From the NCBI GenBank assembly GCA_905221605.1, contig CAJNDS010002750.1:1-64000 (forward strand): a DNA stretch of 64,000 nt. Direction: 5' to 3'. Within the stretch, counting starts at the first letter, position 1. Each line of letters starts with the position of its first letter. Positions 1 to 12,209 of this stretch are shown piece by piece. A model generated the notes under the pieces. It was not told the origin of the DNA. It searched no databases and saw nothing but the letters and a program-made list of their open reading frames with translations. Both the position numbers and the translations under genes were made by a program. Source of the stretch: Symbiodinium natans. Lineage: Eukaryota; Sar; Dinophyceae; Suessiales; Symbiodiniaceae.

Positions 1-180
1 ATGCCAGGTGATGCGCTCATCTTGGAAGTGAAGTAAAAGCCCTGTTTAATATTTTAGCTTTGTAATGCCACAAAACAAAGCACGATTGAAAACAATGAAA
101 GCATGCAATGAAAGCAAGCAGCAACATGGCAAATAATCAACACCTGAACTCAACGGTTCAAGCGGTCAACAATGCTTCGA

Positions 181-546
181 CATTTTCGGCCACCCAGCAC
201 CCTAAATTTTCCGGAAATTTAGGTAGCTGGGCCGTGGCTTCTGAACATGATCAAGCTGCATCCGTTTCCTAAATTTCCTGAAAATTTTGGGTGTGTAAAT
301 TTTCGGAAAATTTAGGAAAGCGATGAAGCAAATTTTCCGGAAATTTAGGGACCGAGGCTTCGGGCTACCCGGAACCAGAAATTTTCCAGAAATTTAGGGG
401 AGCGAATCCGGCTTGCGGCCGTCGAAGAGGCCCAGCCTTTCAAAGGGCACAGCCCAAGCCCCAAAATTTCCCGCAAATTTTGGGTCCCGGGCAGGCCAAA
501 GCGGCTTGCTCGCCGGGGTCCAGAAATTTCCGGAAAATTTTGGGGC
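181..546. repeat. Cluster of seven near-palindromes with core AAATTTnCCGGnAAATTT
   Basis: Seven copies of a 20-26 bp near-perfect palindrome lie at about 201-223, 268-290, 296-316, 330-350, 378-400, 459-484 and 520-546. The core is an A/T-rich arm, a central CCGG or variant (CCTG, CAG, CCGC), and the complementary arm, usually flanked by CC on the left and GG on the right. Copies sit 28-82 bp apart in otherwise unrelated GC-richer sequence. The arms have drifted but stay self-complementary. This could be a protein-binding array, a family of foldback elements or a hairpin-forming satellite; no coding function is seen. Confidence 0.8.
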
Positions 547-738
547 TGGGGCACTCCGAGGCGTGACGCACCGCATAGGGCTGGTTTGACCGTAGCGTTT
601 TATAGAGTAGATATATATACGCTTTCTTACTACCAGAGGACCTTAGGAGCACAGCACCAAGCAACTAAAGGCCAGAATACGTATGCTTTGAAGCAAGCTG
701 GTTTGTGAAATTGTCTTTTTCTATCTTTCTTGATTCCG

Positions 739-955
739 GCCTTCCTTTTCCTTTTCCTTTCCCTTTCCTTCCCTTTCCTTCCTTCCCTTCCTTCCTTCCT
801 TGCTTCCTTGCTTCCTTGCTTCCTTGTTTCCTTGCTTCCTTGCTTCCTTGCTTCCTTGTTTCCTTGCTTCCTTGCTTCCTTGCTTCCTTCCTATCCTTCC
901 GTCCTTCCTTCCCTCCCTTCTTTTCTCCCTCCCTCCATCCCATTTTCTCTTTCTC
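739..955 (+). repeat. Polypyrimidine microsatellite (TTCC/TTGC-rich)
   Basis: More than 200 bases are almost purely C and T on the plus strand, built from CTTCC, CTTGC and CTTTTCC units. ORFs across it (Leu/Phe/Pro-rich on plus, Lys/Arg/Glu-rich on minus) are low-complexity artefacts. Such a tract can form triplex DNA. Confidence 0.85.
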
Positions 956-959
956 CATC

Positions 960-3148
960 GGAAGAACAGAATAAATTATTTTTTGATCCTAAATAAATTT
1001 TTTCTTGATCCTAAATAATTTTTTTTTGATCCGCATCCCCTCGTTTTCGGGCACGATATTCTATCAACCATATTATCCCTTTCGTTGCTACATCAGAAAA
1101 TTGAATGATTTTGGTGATTTCATCATTTTATATGGCTTTATATTATCGACCAGCAAATTATTCAGACAAATTAGAGATTCAAATTTTTTCCAAATGGGCC
1201 TCATTTCGACGTCATTTTGGGCGTCGCTCTAGAGGATTGTATTTCTGCTATGGTTATTGTATGTTATTGTAAAGGACGTCGTTTATTAGGATTTCCCATC
1301 ATTATATAGGTAAGTGAAATGGCAGGTCTCGTTGCCGTCTCGTAGTGTTTTGGACCGAGCCTCTTCCCAAAAGATACATCCAGAGTGGTCTATGGAGGTC
1401 TCTTGCCTCATAGGCCCCTCATGCCCTCAATCTCGGACAGGTCTTCAGCTATCACTCGAGTCGAAGGCCGCAAGCCGCAGCCCTCTGGAAGATTGCGCCC
1501 GCGGAAAAGCCCAGGGCATCGAAACTTCGGGCCTTGCTCTTGAAATCACAAAGCGATGTTGAGTGAAGCCAACCTCCGCGACTTGGGGCTGCATCCTTGG
1601 CTCTTGGAGGATTTCTTGACGAGACTTTGAATGATCCTCATACTTCGCTTGGCCCAGACAGGGCCAGTGGCCATTTTTCGCCGAGGCGCGCAGGCCGAGG
1701 GCGTTTGAGGCACAACACCCAGACCCCTACCCACAGAAATCATAACCATCACCGCCTGAGAGAGCACGTGCAACCTGGAAGTGAATGCACTGTATACTGC
1801 TTTCGGTTTTGGCGTGATGCTAAAACTTGTCCCTTCATCTGGCTGTTGGTGCTGCTTTGACAACTTAAATACTATACCATGATACATACTGGGCATCAAA
1901 CAACGGTTGCCGTTGTCGGCTGGTGAGGCTGACAGTGAGCTTTCGACGTGTAAAACGTTGATACCTGTTTGTGATTTTCCCCGCGGCCTTGGGACGTCCT
2001 TCAGCTTCCGGCTACCGTCCATGTTGTGGTTTGAGGATGTTTGAGGCCTGCTGGCTCTCACTACACAAAAAAGCGAAAGAATACAAGGAAGGGCAAACCA
2101 AAACACAACAACACACAAACAAACAAACACACAAGCAAACGAGCAAGCAAAGAATTCCATAAACAAACAAACCAACAGACAGACAGACAGACAGAGAGAC
2201 AGACACGCGCACAGACAGGGACACGGCTTGGAAGTGCAGACTCGAAATCGCTTCACATGTTCATACCTCGCCTCTGGCGCAACTTAGAACACTTCGTTGA
2301 TCTAGGCTGCGAGTCAGGAAGGGTTTCATTGAAAATCTGCGGCAAGCCAAAGAAATACAAGAACAAGCAGCAGAGGCGAGAGTGGGCTTGCATAGGCTGT
2401 GCCCAGACAACCTCGGTTTTGCGAGGAAAGGTCGCGCAAGGAATCCATGGCCACAAGGTCCGGAAAAGGGGAACGCATCAGGCACTGTGCGCCGTAATGG
2501 TCTTCGATGCGAGTAACTTCCGGCATGTTCTCGGGAGCGCTTGGCTCCCAAAGACTCTGGCTCTGCGTCTCTTCTGGCAGCGTGAGCCAACCTGCCAGGA
2601 TCCTTGGCATCCCAGGAGGCTTCCGGAGAGCAACCGCAAGGCAGACAAGCTTGGCACGCAATGGGGGGGCACATGGGGCACATGCGGCATATGTGGTGCT
2701 GGCCAAGCTGCCGCACCTTAACTGACAAGACAACCCTAGCAGAAACAGCGACAAGATTAAACATCCACCGTTCCTCCGTTCTTGCACTGCAATCTTACAA
2801 CGATCTCCGAGGGACTCGTCCGGCTGAGAGGCGCCTGGCCTGGCAAGCGTGCGACAGAAGGCGAACCGGTGAATGTGCGGATCATTCGTCAGACGGGCTC
2901 GGGTGCTTCCACCTACCTGCAATGAGAGCTTCACCAACGTGCCTATACTAGTCACTCTCACATACGTGTATCCGTGCCGGCCCTTGCGTCTTCTGTGTGC
3001 ACACATTGAGGAGGGGGTCCCTGTGGTGCATTGTTTATCGGAGTTGAAGTTGTGTCAATGTCTGATGGCCCACGTACACCATTTCACCTCGACTGGGCCC
3101 CAATTGTGTGCCGTCATAAAGCTTTAGAGTCGCCCCGTGCACATGCAC
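960..3148. other. Stretch without a resolved gene
   Basis: 960-1300 is A/T-rich with no coding signal. From 2270 to 3000 overlapping ORFs are open on both strands (minus 3006-2326, plus 2041-2721). Neither carries a motif I recognise, and strand cannot be decided by eye, so no gene is called. The 3' flank of the S15 gene lies here. Confidence 0.5.
2095..2222. repeat. ACAA / ACAG microsatellite tract
   Basis: Runs of ACAA, CAAA and then ACAG/AGAC units over about 125 bp. The Cys/Val/Leu-rich minus-strand ORF across it is a low-complexity artefact. Confidence 0.8.
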
Positions 3149-6100
3149 TTATCCAGACTGTTCACTAATCCGAAGTCCCAAACTTTCATGAGCCGTGGCC
3201 TCATGAAGACGTTCTGAGGTGCCGAGGTTTCGGAACCATCGCGGATGAGCAGCCGAACACAGTCTGGGCGACAGCTCTGGAACATGGTTTCTATTAGTCG
3301 TGATGCGGATCAAGACCACCACAAGATGACAATTTGGTAAGGAGGAACAACACTCTTCTTTAAAGTCCTGGTTCTGAGAACACCAGTTGAATCCGTAGTC
3401 GATAGTTACGGTCAATGAGATCCGGAACCCCCAAAAAATCTACAGCATTACAGCATGAGCTGGCAGGTGGCGGAAGAATGCGACACGTGATTATTTGGTG
3501 TAGTACGTAGGGATTCGCCCTTTCAAGCTCCATCTGAAAAGTGCGAGCTGAGTTTTCATGCGAGTTTCACGTGCAGTCTTACTCAAAGCCAAGCGTCTGC
3601 AGCCTTATGCGCTCTCCGGGACGGAAGAATGCAGCCGTGTGGCCCAGAGACACCTGAGTAAGTGCCACTACTGTGCCTATGGGTGATCGTCTACTGTAGT
3701 GATCATGTTCGATGCTTGTCATCTCCTCTCTTCCCAAATCTTCCCACGTACGAGCCCTTAAGGCACCACGACATGCACTGCCAAGAACCACGCCTCGACA
3801 TGGTGGCTCGCCATGCCAGATTGCACCTTCACATAAGGCTTTGACTGGAACATTTCGGGGGCCATGGGACTTCAAAATTGACACGACTTACGCTGTGCAA
3901 GTTGATGCGAGCAAAAGTGGCTTCCTCTGAGCCGCAGACCGTGATGCTTGTCAGGCCCTCACAGAGGTTCGTTGAGCGGCCATCCTTGAAGCATCTTGGT
4001 GGCGGCCCTCTTGCTGGGCGTTGTATATGATGTTGTATATGCATGACATGCACATAGAAGTACAGATGTCTGGTATGGTAAGAGGCATGCAGTCATGAAG
4101 GGCAGCCTGAACAACCACGGAATTTCTCGCTGAAGAGTCCCTTGACAGCCGCAACCAAGGAAAATGCCCAAGTTCCGACAGTGTGCCAAGTGGACCCGTT
4201 GCTTCCCAATTCCGAATTCCCAATGGTGATCTGCTGGTGCCCTTGCCGCCAAAAGCTCGAGACCCACGTGACAAAGGCGACCCAAAAAGTCGGCTTTCTC
4301 AGTCTCCCAGGCTGCCTTTGAGTCGAAAGTGGCACGGCTGCTTCGGTTGGGACAGTGTTAGGACTCACCGATTTCGGGAGCACTGTGAGCTGTAGATGCT
4401 GAACGTTTCACTCGGGACTCGGGACCGCCATAGGCTACGATTCGGCGAGGCTTTGGGCACTGCAGCTCCTGGCCTCCAGCTTCAGGTGGATCGGACCAGC
4501 GATGAGGAGTGGCGACTGCAGTGCATCGCTCGTGTAGACCAACACGTCCGATCGTGCCTCTGGGGGTGGTGCATGAGCTTTCCCAGAGCAGAACATCACC
4601 ACAACACCACCGGCCTCAATCTTTGCCTGATCTCGAGCTCCGGCATTCATTGGGTTGAAGGATGGCCCTCCTGCAGCCGGAGTGGGCCTCGCTGGATCAT
4701 AGAGGTAGCCTCAGCCCCAGGCATCACCACAACATACTGTGACCGCACTGGCCTTTCTTGTTCCGAGCTCCGAGTTCTAGCCATTTCTAGGCAAGCAGCT
4801 GTGCCCCAGGTCAGGCTGGTCTTCGCCAGACTCTGCCTTGCGCGCGAGTTCAAAGGCCGCGCCCAGCTGCCACACAGCCGGCAGTGCAGGTGGCGGGTAG
4901 TTCTGGTAATGGCGCCAGCCCATGCCTGCAAATTCGGAGATGGCAAAGAAGCAGTTTATCCCGATTTTAAGGTCCAAGCTGTCTAAGGCTTAAGAGTCTA
5001 AGGTCTAAGGTCCTAAAGTGCAGCCCGGACTCCTGCGCCATTCTAGATATCCGAACTCTCACAAGTGCAACTGGTATCTGAATCCAGAATGCAACAGGAA
5101 ACATGGTGTTGACAACTTGACAACCCTGAAGAAAAATGAGGCTAGCAAGGGGGCTTACCCGGGATTCCAAAGGGCCAAGGTGCCCAGTATGTACAAATGG
5201 ACTGGCGCGGTCAAGTCCCCTGGCCCCGCTGCCCCAGGACTGAGCTGCCTGCAAGAAAAGGATGCCCATGCTTTCGGGAGTACTCATGAATAGTGCAGGC
5301 TAGGGCGGCTAGGGCTTATCGTACGACCGCCGCAGGGATGCTTTGTTGAGGGTCTTGGGGGAACTCGTCGTCGTCGTCGTCGCTGCTGCTGTTGTCGTCG
5401 TTGTCGCTGTCGTCACTGTTTGTATGTTATTGCTGTTGCGGTCGCTGCCGCTGCCGCTGCCGGTTGTGGCTGCCGGTTGTGATTGGTGGGTTGTTTGGTT
5501 AGTTAGTTGCCCCACTCCGCATGTTGTCCATTCCACTTCTCTCATCAGCACACTGTACCATCAGTGTTGCACTTCGCACTATGACGCCTATCACCACTAT
5601 CAGTGCTATCCGGCTATCCTTCATGCTGGTGTTAAGGGATGGCGCTTGGCGATTAACAAGGAGCCCGAGCTTCCCATTCAGAGTCAAACCATCAGAGAAG
5701 AAATGGCTCAAACACAAGCGCCAGATTTCGAGCCTATCTTGGAGCTTGAGGTGGGTATCGAATGTGCTTAGCAGCACCCTTTCGTAAACGTTTCCTCAGT
5801 TGTGCTGCATGATCAGCAGACATCGGTTCTACGCAACTCCACATGGCTGAGGGCCCGAACTTCTTCCTACCAGTCGTGTTCTAAGACGGATCGTGATCCT
5901 TTGATGTGCCGGGGGTCGGAAGCCCAGGAGGCTCCAGTGGTGAATCGGTGCAATCGTCAGGCTGACCTCTTGAAGCTATCACTGGATTGGGAGAGGGCAG
6001 GAGGGACCCTTGCTCTTCGGAAGCACCTGGCTTCCAGTTCTCCTCGCTTTGGCAAAGTCCTCAAGGGCACCCTCGAGGAAGAAATCGTACCATCCTTAGC

Positions 6101-8094
6101 TACCCTAGATTTCAAGAAGCTCGAGGCAGACAATTCGAGCCCGCGATTTGATGTGCTTTTGCTTCTTCTTTATGAGGCACTAAACTGCTGAAACATTGGA
6201 GAGACTCTTTATATAAGCCCAATATGGCATGAATGGCTTGGTATCAAAGTTTGCCGAACTTGAACCACGAGGCCGGTGAGGATGTGACATGGAGGGATGG
6301 CTCGCTCGAAGCTGCAGAGCTTTTCCTTACCCTCCCAGAAGCGGCTCGCTTCGTTCCCATGGGCAATGAGCCCATCCTGGAGGAACGAGTTCTGGGAGCC
6401 GAGAATGATCTCGTCCACTTTGCCTCACCCCAACAGCTCTGCGCTGCTGTACGTATTTCGATGTACATCCTACTGCAGGATAGGAGCAACCTCGCATTGC
6501 ATGTCACTCCAAGTTTGAAGCCCCACAGGCTGATACAGGCTGATGACGCTTCTCTTCAGCCAGGTTGCCTAGCGGCAAAGACTTGAAAGCCCTGTGCAGC
6601 TTCTTCTTGCGCATCCCATGCCAAAGCTTCTTCGGCAAGGACATGGGGTCTTCATGCAAATCCTGAACAGTTCTCACACGCTCCCGGTCAAAGGCATCCA
6701 TGCACAGCAGGTCAAGATATGAAGATGTGGCACCAATCCTTCATGAGGTGCAGCACGAGGTAGAACCACAGCACCACAAGCTCAAAGCTGACTGCACCAC
6801 CAGGCCGGAAGACTGCGCTGCGGATGTTGCTCTGAGTGATGATGGGGACCTGTGGCTCTGTGGTTCAAGTTCAAAACCCCAAGCTGCTTGGGGGGAATTG
6901 GGGGAAGTTGGGTCTAGTGCCTTGCCTTTTCAGATACTGGGTGCCGGTACCAAGGCGCAATTGCATCCAGGTGCGACCCGTCCACGCACGCCCAGGCTGT
7001 GAAGCCGAGATAGCTGCCACCTGACATGGCCAACTGCAGGGACTACATTGACATTGCATTGGACACTGTGCAAGCCACAGATCTTGTAAGCATATTTCAT
7101 ATTTCCAGTTCACCGAGTTGCCAAGCCTGTAGCACCGACCTTGCCATTGCACCATGGCTGTTGACGCATCCATGCGACTGTGGCAGCTCCATCCATCTGT
7201 TCCTCCGCACAGAAATGCAAGAAGGCAAGATGCGGCAAAAGCCTGGGCACGATGAGCCCTTTAGATGCGACGGCGCGTTCTGAAACAGTGGGACCCATGA
7301 GTCCCATTTGCACCGCCGCGCAACCCAACACACTCCCCACACACCCCCAACATGTTTCAGTTGCCTAGAAGTCACAAATTAAAGGGGCAAGATGCGTGCT
7401 GCACGGGAACGAACTCTCCGCTGCTGGAGAAGCGACCGCGGGTGTCTTGGACAAGCACGGCATAGCCCTGTCTAGCCAAGAAACCTCATTGGCAAGAAAC
7501 GGTAAGAACCTTGAGAATTGTCAGCAAGAACATCGCAAACTTTGCTCAAACCACTTGTGAGGCTGCGAGACTCAAGCCTTCCCTTCTGCCAGGAAGCTTT
7601 GGCCCATCTCACTCTTCCTTCCATACGGCGTTCGCATCAGTACAGAGGGGAAGGGCCCTTCCAGACCTTCACGAAAGCAACAAGACCCTGTGCAAGATGT
7701 TATGCAGCGAAAACAACGGCAGATCACGGAAGATGAGCAAAAAACTTCGAAGAGTCGGGGAAGTCGGGGAATATGCGCTGCACGGGAAGCTTCAACTTTT
7801 AACCACCCGAGCTGCACCTTTGGGAAGTAGCAGGCTGCCGCGGAGAACCTCACCCTCCACCACTGCAGTGTCAATGCTCGTCACGGTGAATTCGCAGCGC
7901 GGCTTGAACCCCCTGTGCTTTCAATTTTTCAAACTCTCGCAGAAACCACTTTAACATCGCTAGGCTCCGCTGCAGCACTGGGGCAAGTCTGACAGCAGAC
8001 CCAGAAACATCAGATTCAAGCCACGTGGCTTCTCTCTATCCTTCAAGACCATGTCAGACAGGCCGAGGGCTTCGCTCCCAATCAACTTGGCAGC
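3149..8094 (-). CDS. Peptidase S15 / CocE-NonD family alpha/beta-hydrolase, about 18 exons
   Basis: Spliced minus-strand exons rebuild an X-Pro dipeptidyl-peptidase-like (S15/CocE) hydrolase. Exons: 8094-7994, 7912-7818, 7666-7578, 7467-7405, 7202-7127, 7020-6938, 6849-6739, 6662-6569, 6417-6274, 6094-6027, 5966-about 5910, then 4925-about 4860, 4709-4615, 4557-4474, 4315-4268, 3984-3892, 3653-3583, 3263-3149 (stop TAA). Apart from the gap between 5910 and 4925 and the junctions around 4860 and 4268-3984, phases agree. Order of motifs: GPFPSVLMRTPYGR; GYAVLVQDTRGR; QPWCNGKVG; the nucleophile elbow GGSYLG across 7127/7020; GWYDFF (acid Asp) across 6274/6094; LTIAPIHHW (His) at about 5940; then the PepX_C beta domain with YDPARPTP, ARSDVLVYTSD, TEKADFLGRLC, DGRSTNLCEGL, FFRPGERIRLQ and CSAAHPRWFRNLGT. 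All three catalytic residues are present, so it looks intact. Donors include GT (8), GC (5 or more) and one GA (6738). One or more exons between 5910 and 4925, and the true N-terminus, are unresolved. Substrate unknown: an ester or X-Pro peptide by family. Confidence 0.93.
5368..5462. repeat. Degenerate (GTC/GCT/GCC)n trinucleotide repeat
   Basis: Runs of GTC and GCT units followed by CTGCCG. It lies in the unresolved part of the S15 gene between exons ending near 5910 and starting at 4925, so it is probably intronic. The Val-rich plus ORF and Thr-rich minus ORF here are artefacts. Confidence 0.8.
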
Positions 8095-10231
8095 CTGGAG
8101 GGTGAAGGGGTGCAGGGGCCGGTACTGGAGGGTAAGGGGGGGGGGGACCTGAATGGGCCCCCTGCCATGACTTCATTTCACGCTTGACTTCTGAGGGGGG
8201 GTGACGGAATCAATGATAGAACCAATCTTTTCAGCCCCTCCCACCCCCGCCCCCCACCCCTATACATCAAACCAGATATGGCCTCGAAGCCAGCTGCAAC
8301 ACACAAGCAAAACTCTAAGGAGCTAGCTTTCGTTAGGGCTGGGAGACCGCAAGCAAGATGCCAATCCCCAGTGCTCCGGCCTGCATGATGTAGCCTTTGT
8401 CATGCTGGCTTCTGAAACGAGACCACCACTCAGGCCTGGGGCTTAGCAGAGGCTTCAAGGCTGTAGTTCAAAGCTAAGCATAGCTAACAGACGTCACGGA
8501 CGTTAGCCATGATGCCCTTGCGTCCGATGGCTGGCTTCCTTTGGCAGCTCCATGGACACTCGCTTGGCTGCAAGGCGGGATTAGCGCTCGCTTATCGAGC
8601 CAAACGGCTGTGCAAGAACCTTTGAAAGCCCACTGAAGCCCGGGCCTTCCAGATGGTCTGGATTTGACATTAGGAGACAAGCCGAGTACCAGGACCAAAG
8701 GATGGCTTGCATCGACTGCCAGCACACATCCCACATCACAAGCAGGAGGAATCTCTGTTGAATTCAGCTCACGTTTGTTTGCCTCTTCCACACGTATAAA
8801 ATGCCTAGCAGATGCAGGCCACTGACTTTTCAGCACGCTGAAATGTTTTAATGCGCAGGTGAAACTGCGTGGCTGAGCAATACTGATTGCGCAGGCCGAC
8901 CGTGTGTGTGTGTGTGTGTGCGTGTGTCACAGCCGCCGGTGAAAAGGTACGTGCTGTAGGCCACACTGTGAGCATGGGTGAAGCTGCGCTGCAGGAGCCA
9001 CCATGTACGCGTGCTGCTGCAGGCCGCGCTGAAAGGAACGCCGCGGCAGGGTCGCTGGAAGAGCTGAGGAGCACGGCGATCACGTCTGGCGACGGCTGAA
9101 GTCGTCAAGCTGTGTCCTCGGATGTCGCAGAATTCAAGGGATGGGGTCCGGGTGAGAACTCGGCAACACGTCTCCCGATTGAACAGCTCGGAAGCGCTTC
9201 CAAGACTTCGGCGTGCGACATCGCGTGACGTGGTGTGAGATTGGCTCCCACCCCCAAGGACCACCTCCAGAGTCTTCTGGGGTGAGCTGAGGCACCTCAA
9301 GCACCCGTAACCATGGCCGGTGCATGCAGCCGAAATGCCAACTCCTATAAATCTGACGGCGGCGAAAGACAAAGAAGCCAATCTTGGGCAGTCCAGGCGC
9401 CAAGGCCGATGTAAAAAATAGACCGTGAACATGGCTGTCGAGAGGAGGGATGCGGGCTGTCGGATGCCGTGTCAGGGCGACAAATGGCAATCTGGCAAAG
9501 TGCTGGGGTGGCTGACTGTGTGCCTCATGGCAAGGGACGCAGCGAGCTGTCCTCTGCAAGGCTCACCGCCTCCAAGACTCGTTTCTCATGTGTTCATGTG
9601 GCTCACTGGTGCCACTCATCGGTAGACGCAGGACACGGCAGATGCACTGAGATGCACGAGGATGAAGACCAGGCGAAACCCGAAACCGCCACATCCTCTT
9701 TCTGTGGCATCTTCACGGAAATATTGTCACCATATTGTAGCGTAGTGGTTAGTCGCGTGGAACTTTGGCAAGCGACGTATGCGTGCTTCGAGCAGCCAAG
9801 AGTCGACACGAACTGCTTCCTCGGCAGTGAGCCTTCGTCTGACTCCCTGGTGGCCAGCATGGACATGGCATTGCGCAGTCCTCAGGTGATGTACACAAGG
9901 GCCTGCGAAGCGCAGGAAACCCAGCAAGCTGGCACCTTAAGCGGGTGAACAAAAGAAGACAGGGGATTTTGGCTGCCAGCCCTTGGACGAAGCCAGAACC
10001 GGCATCTGGGCTCACACGACATCGGGGAAATGTGCCGAGCCCTTGGACGCATTTTGGCGGATGCCAATAAGAAGCTTCGACGAACCCGAGATGTAGGGCC
10101 CGGAGGCAGTCCTCGGTCAGCCCCAAGAGCTTGTCGAAAGCCTATGGGTCAGTTTGCGGGGGGCTTTGTCGAAAGCTGTGAGCCATCCTTTGTGCTACAA
10201 GCGTCCGGCTTCGTGGGCCCCTCGGAGCTGG

Positions 10232-10412
10232 CATGGGTTTAGGGTTTTAGGCACGTGGGCGAGGTTTGACACGGAAAAGCTGACGATCGATGACAACCCA
10301 AAGCGACCGCGCGCGCAAGCTTTTGCAAGCTGACAGCTGCGTCTGGCCGCATCCTATGTGGGAAAGCGTTGCTAGGCTTCTGCCCACGCAACCCTAAACC
10401 CTAAAACCTAAA
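10232..10412. repeat. Short TTTAGGG / CCCTAAA telomere-like pieces
   Basis: A TTTAGGG-type piece at about 10239 and CCCTAAA-type pieces at about 10391-10410 lie about 150 bp apart in opposite orientation. Similar short pieces occur at 11966-12040 and 12917-12928. They are degenerate and too short to be true telomere; they may be remnants of repair or of a telomere-derived dispersed repeat. Confidence 0.6.
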
Positions 10413-11965
10413 GCCGACCGGCAGCCTCTTGCTCTCGATGGGCCAAGACATCGGGTGCTTCGAGCTGCACCCATGCAGCAGAGAACGAAAGATGGCCACG
10501 TCCTACGTTGCTTCGTCATGTGCTCAGAATTGCTCATACTTCTATGATGTAGGAGAGCCGCGTTGACACTCCCTTTTGGTCCATTCACTTGTGACACCCT
10601 TTCGACGGACTCAACAGCCCCGGGCTCCACCGAGCATGTACCGAGATGCAGTAGACATGCGAGAGACGTGGGAGACAGGAGTCTTGATTTTCATTTTTTG
10701 TTTCAAGTCAATAGAAGAGCCAAGCGAAAGCAATCGAAGCCCAAGACAGCTTCTTGTAGTTCCGCAAACTCCGAGTGCTATAACGCTGTCCTGCGTCTTT
10801 GTGACGCCTGCGGAAGGAGGTGTAGCTGCGAGTGAGAGGCATCGGCATTCGCAAGGCACCGGGGCACCGCAGGTGCGCACAGCGCCTGCGTTGTGTGTGC
10901 ACAACTGAGTGCTCGAGCCGCAGCGGCATGCTGCCTCACACTTGCCCGCTTCAAGCCCGTATAGGCTCGAAGGCTTGTCGCAGCGCGGCCTCGGCCCATC
11001 TCAGCTGAAAAGATGTCAGCAATCATCGGCCGAACTTCAGGCGCTATGATGCTGAGAAGTCCCGACCTGAATTGTGAGCTAGTAGCACGGCCAACGCAAC
11101 GACCCTTCTACGTCTGAAACGCTTCGAAGGAAGTCGAAGGGTGCAGATGGGTACAGTAGTACAATATGTTAGTTACAGCATTCGGACATCCGTGCACATG
11201 TGGGAGCTACTAATTCTGGCTCTGTGAAGTGGCCAGAAAAGGAGTACATAGTGGCTTCGGAAGCCTTGCAGCAGTTGGCTGAAGCAGGGCTGAGACAGCC
11301 ATATTCCAGGGGAACACGGATGTCCCGCCCCCGAAGGGAGAGTTCAAGCCCAGGACTTTTTTTGTAGCAAGGGGGGGGCGAGGGCGACACTCGCGGATGC
11401 TTGCCAACGCTTGCGGTCGCTTGCCGGCGCTGCAAAAATTTCACGTCAACTCCCCCTGGGCATGAGAATCCCGAGGGCAAGAGCTGGCCCTGAAAAATCT
11501 GCAGATACCTGAAGGGCTGCCTGCAGGATGGGCCACGAGGCCTTAGAATCCCGCAAGCAACCCTATCAAGGGCCTTGTTAAGGGGTGAGAGTCAGTTAGA
11601 GGGTAAGACAGCCCTCCTGGTGTCTGATGGCCGGAAAGATTTGCGTTGGACTTGCGGCTCTGGGTGCCCAGCTGGCACAGAGACGTTCAATGCACAAGCA
11701 GCGCTCAACATTGACAACCTGCAGGCCATAGGGTACTTAAGAGTTTCCGAAGGGCTGCGAAGAAAAGCCCAGACCTTGCGCAGGGTCTTAGGGTGACTTG
11801 CCCCAACCGCGACTGCGTGGGAGATGTTGGGCAAGGCACCCTGCTTCTAAAGGAGCTAGGCCAGGCAGGGGCAACGATGGGCAGGTGGGAAGCACGTTGC
11901 AGGGCAGTAGCAACGAGTTCCCCCCGCAGTACGCCTTGTGATGCGGATGGGGTCCAGGGCCTAAA

Positions 11966-12050
11966 CCCGAAACCCTAAACCACATATAAACGCTATACTA
12001 GCCGCTATACCCTATACCCTATACCCTAAACCCTGAACCCTAAACCCCAA
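11966..12050. repeat. Interstitial telomere-like CCCTAAA / CCCTATA tract
   Basis: Several degenerate 6-7 bp units (CCCTAAA, CCCTATA, CCCTGAA) run head to tail for about 80 bp, just before the tandem duplication that starts at 12210. Confidence 0.7.
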
Positions 12051-12209
12051 GCCTAAGGGCCCTAAGGGGACACGGGAAGCGTTATGGCGCCCACACTGCA
12101 CCCGTCAGGGTCGATGGATCATGTGCAAACCACAGCGGTCGACTCTCAGACCTGATGAAAACGCTGGACACAAACCTCACATCCCGAGCTCGTGGATCCT
12201 GGCTCAAGG

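Larger units (their letters stand above)
8110..12205. other. Sparse region: isolated minus-strand ORFs, short telomere-like pieces, low-complexity DNA
   Basis: 8130-8265 holds a 12-base G run and C-rich sequence; 8906-8930 is a (GT)n tract. Minus-strand ORFs at 8836-8474, 9432-9134, 9927-9727 and 11480-11169 look mildly protein-like, but none has a family motif or a confirmed splice partner. Several begin with GTG, so they would have to be internal exons. Upstream exons of the S15 gene could lie here. The long plus ORF at 9469-9948 is no better supported than its complement. Confidence 0.4.

Noticed and set aside
665-1018. Lys/Arg-rich and Leu/Pro/Phe-rich ORFs
   Set aside because: They are translations of the polypyrimidine tract.
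4396-4986. Plus-strand ORF of 196 codons
   Set aside because: It covers S15 exons on the other strand (WRHYQNYPPPALP, YDPARPTP, SDVLVYTSD).
5802-6191. Plus-strand ORF of 129 codons that looks convincingly protein-like
   Set aside because: The complementary strand holds two S15 exons (GWYDFF at 6094-6027 and LTIAPIHHW at 5966-5910) with correct splice phases, so the plus ORF is antisense shadow.
6233-6586. Plus-strand ORF of 117 codons
   Set aside because: It is antisense to S15 exons 6417-6274 (FWEGKEKLCSFERAIPPCHI) and 6662-6569.
6928-7020. DGSHLDA as a PIF/Harbinger transposase motif
   Set aside because: In context (GGSYLGFTAWACVDGSHLDA) it is the S15 nucleophile-elbow exon.
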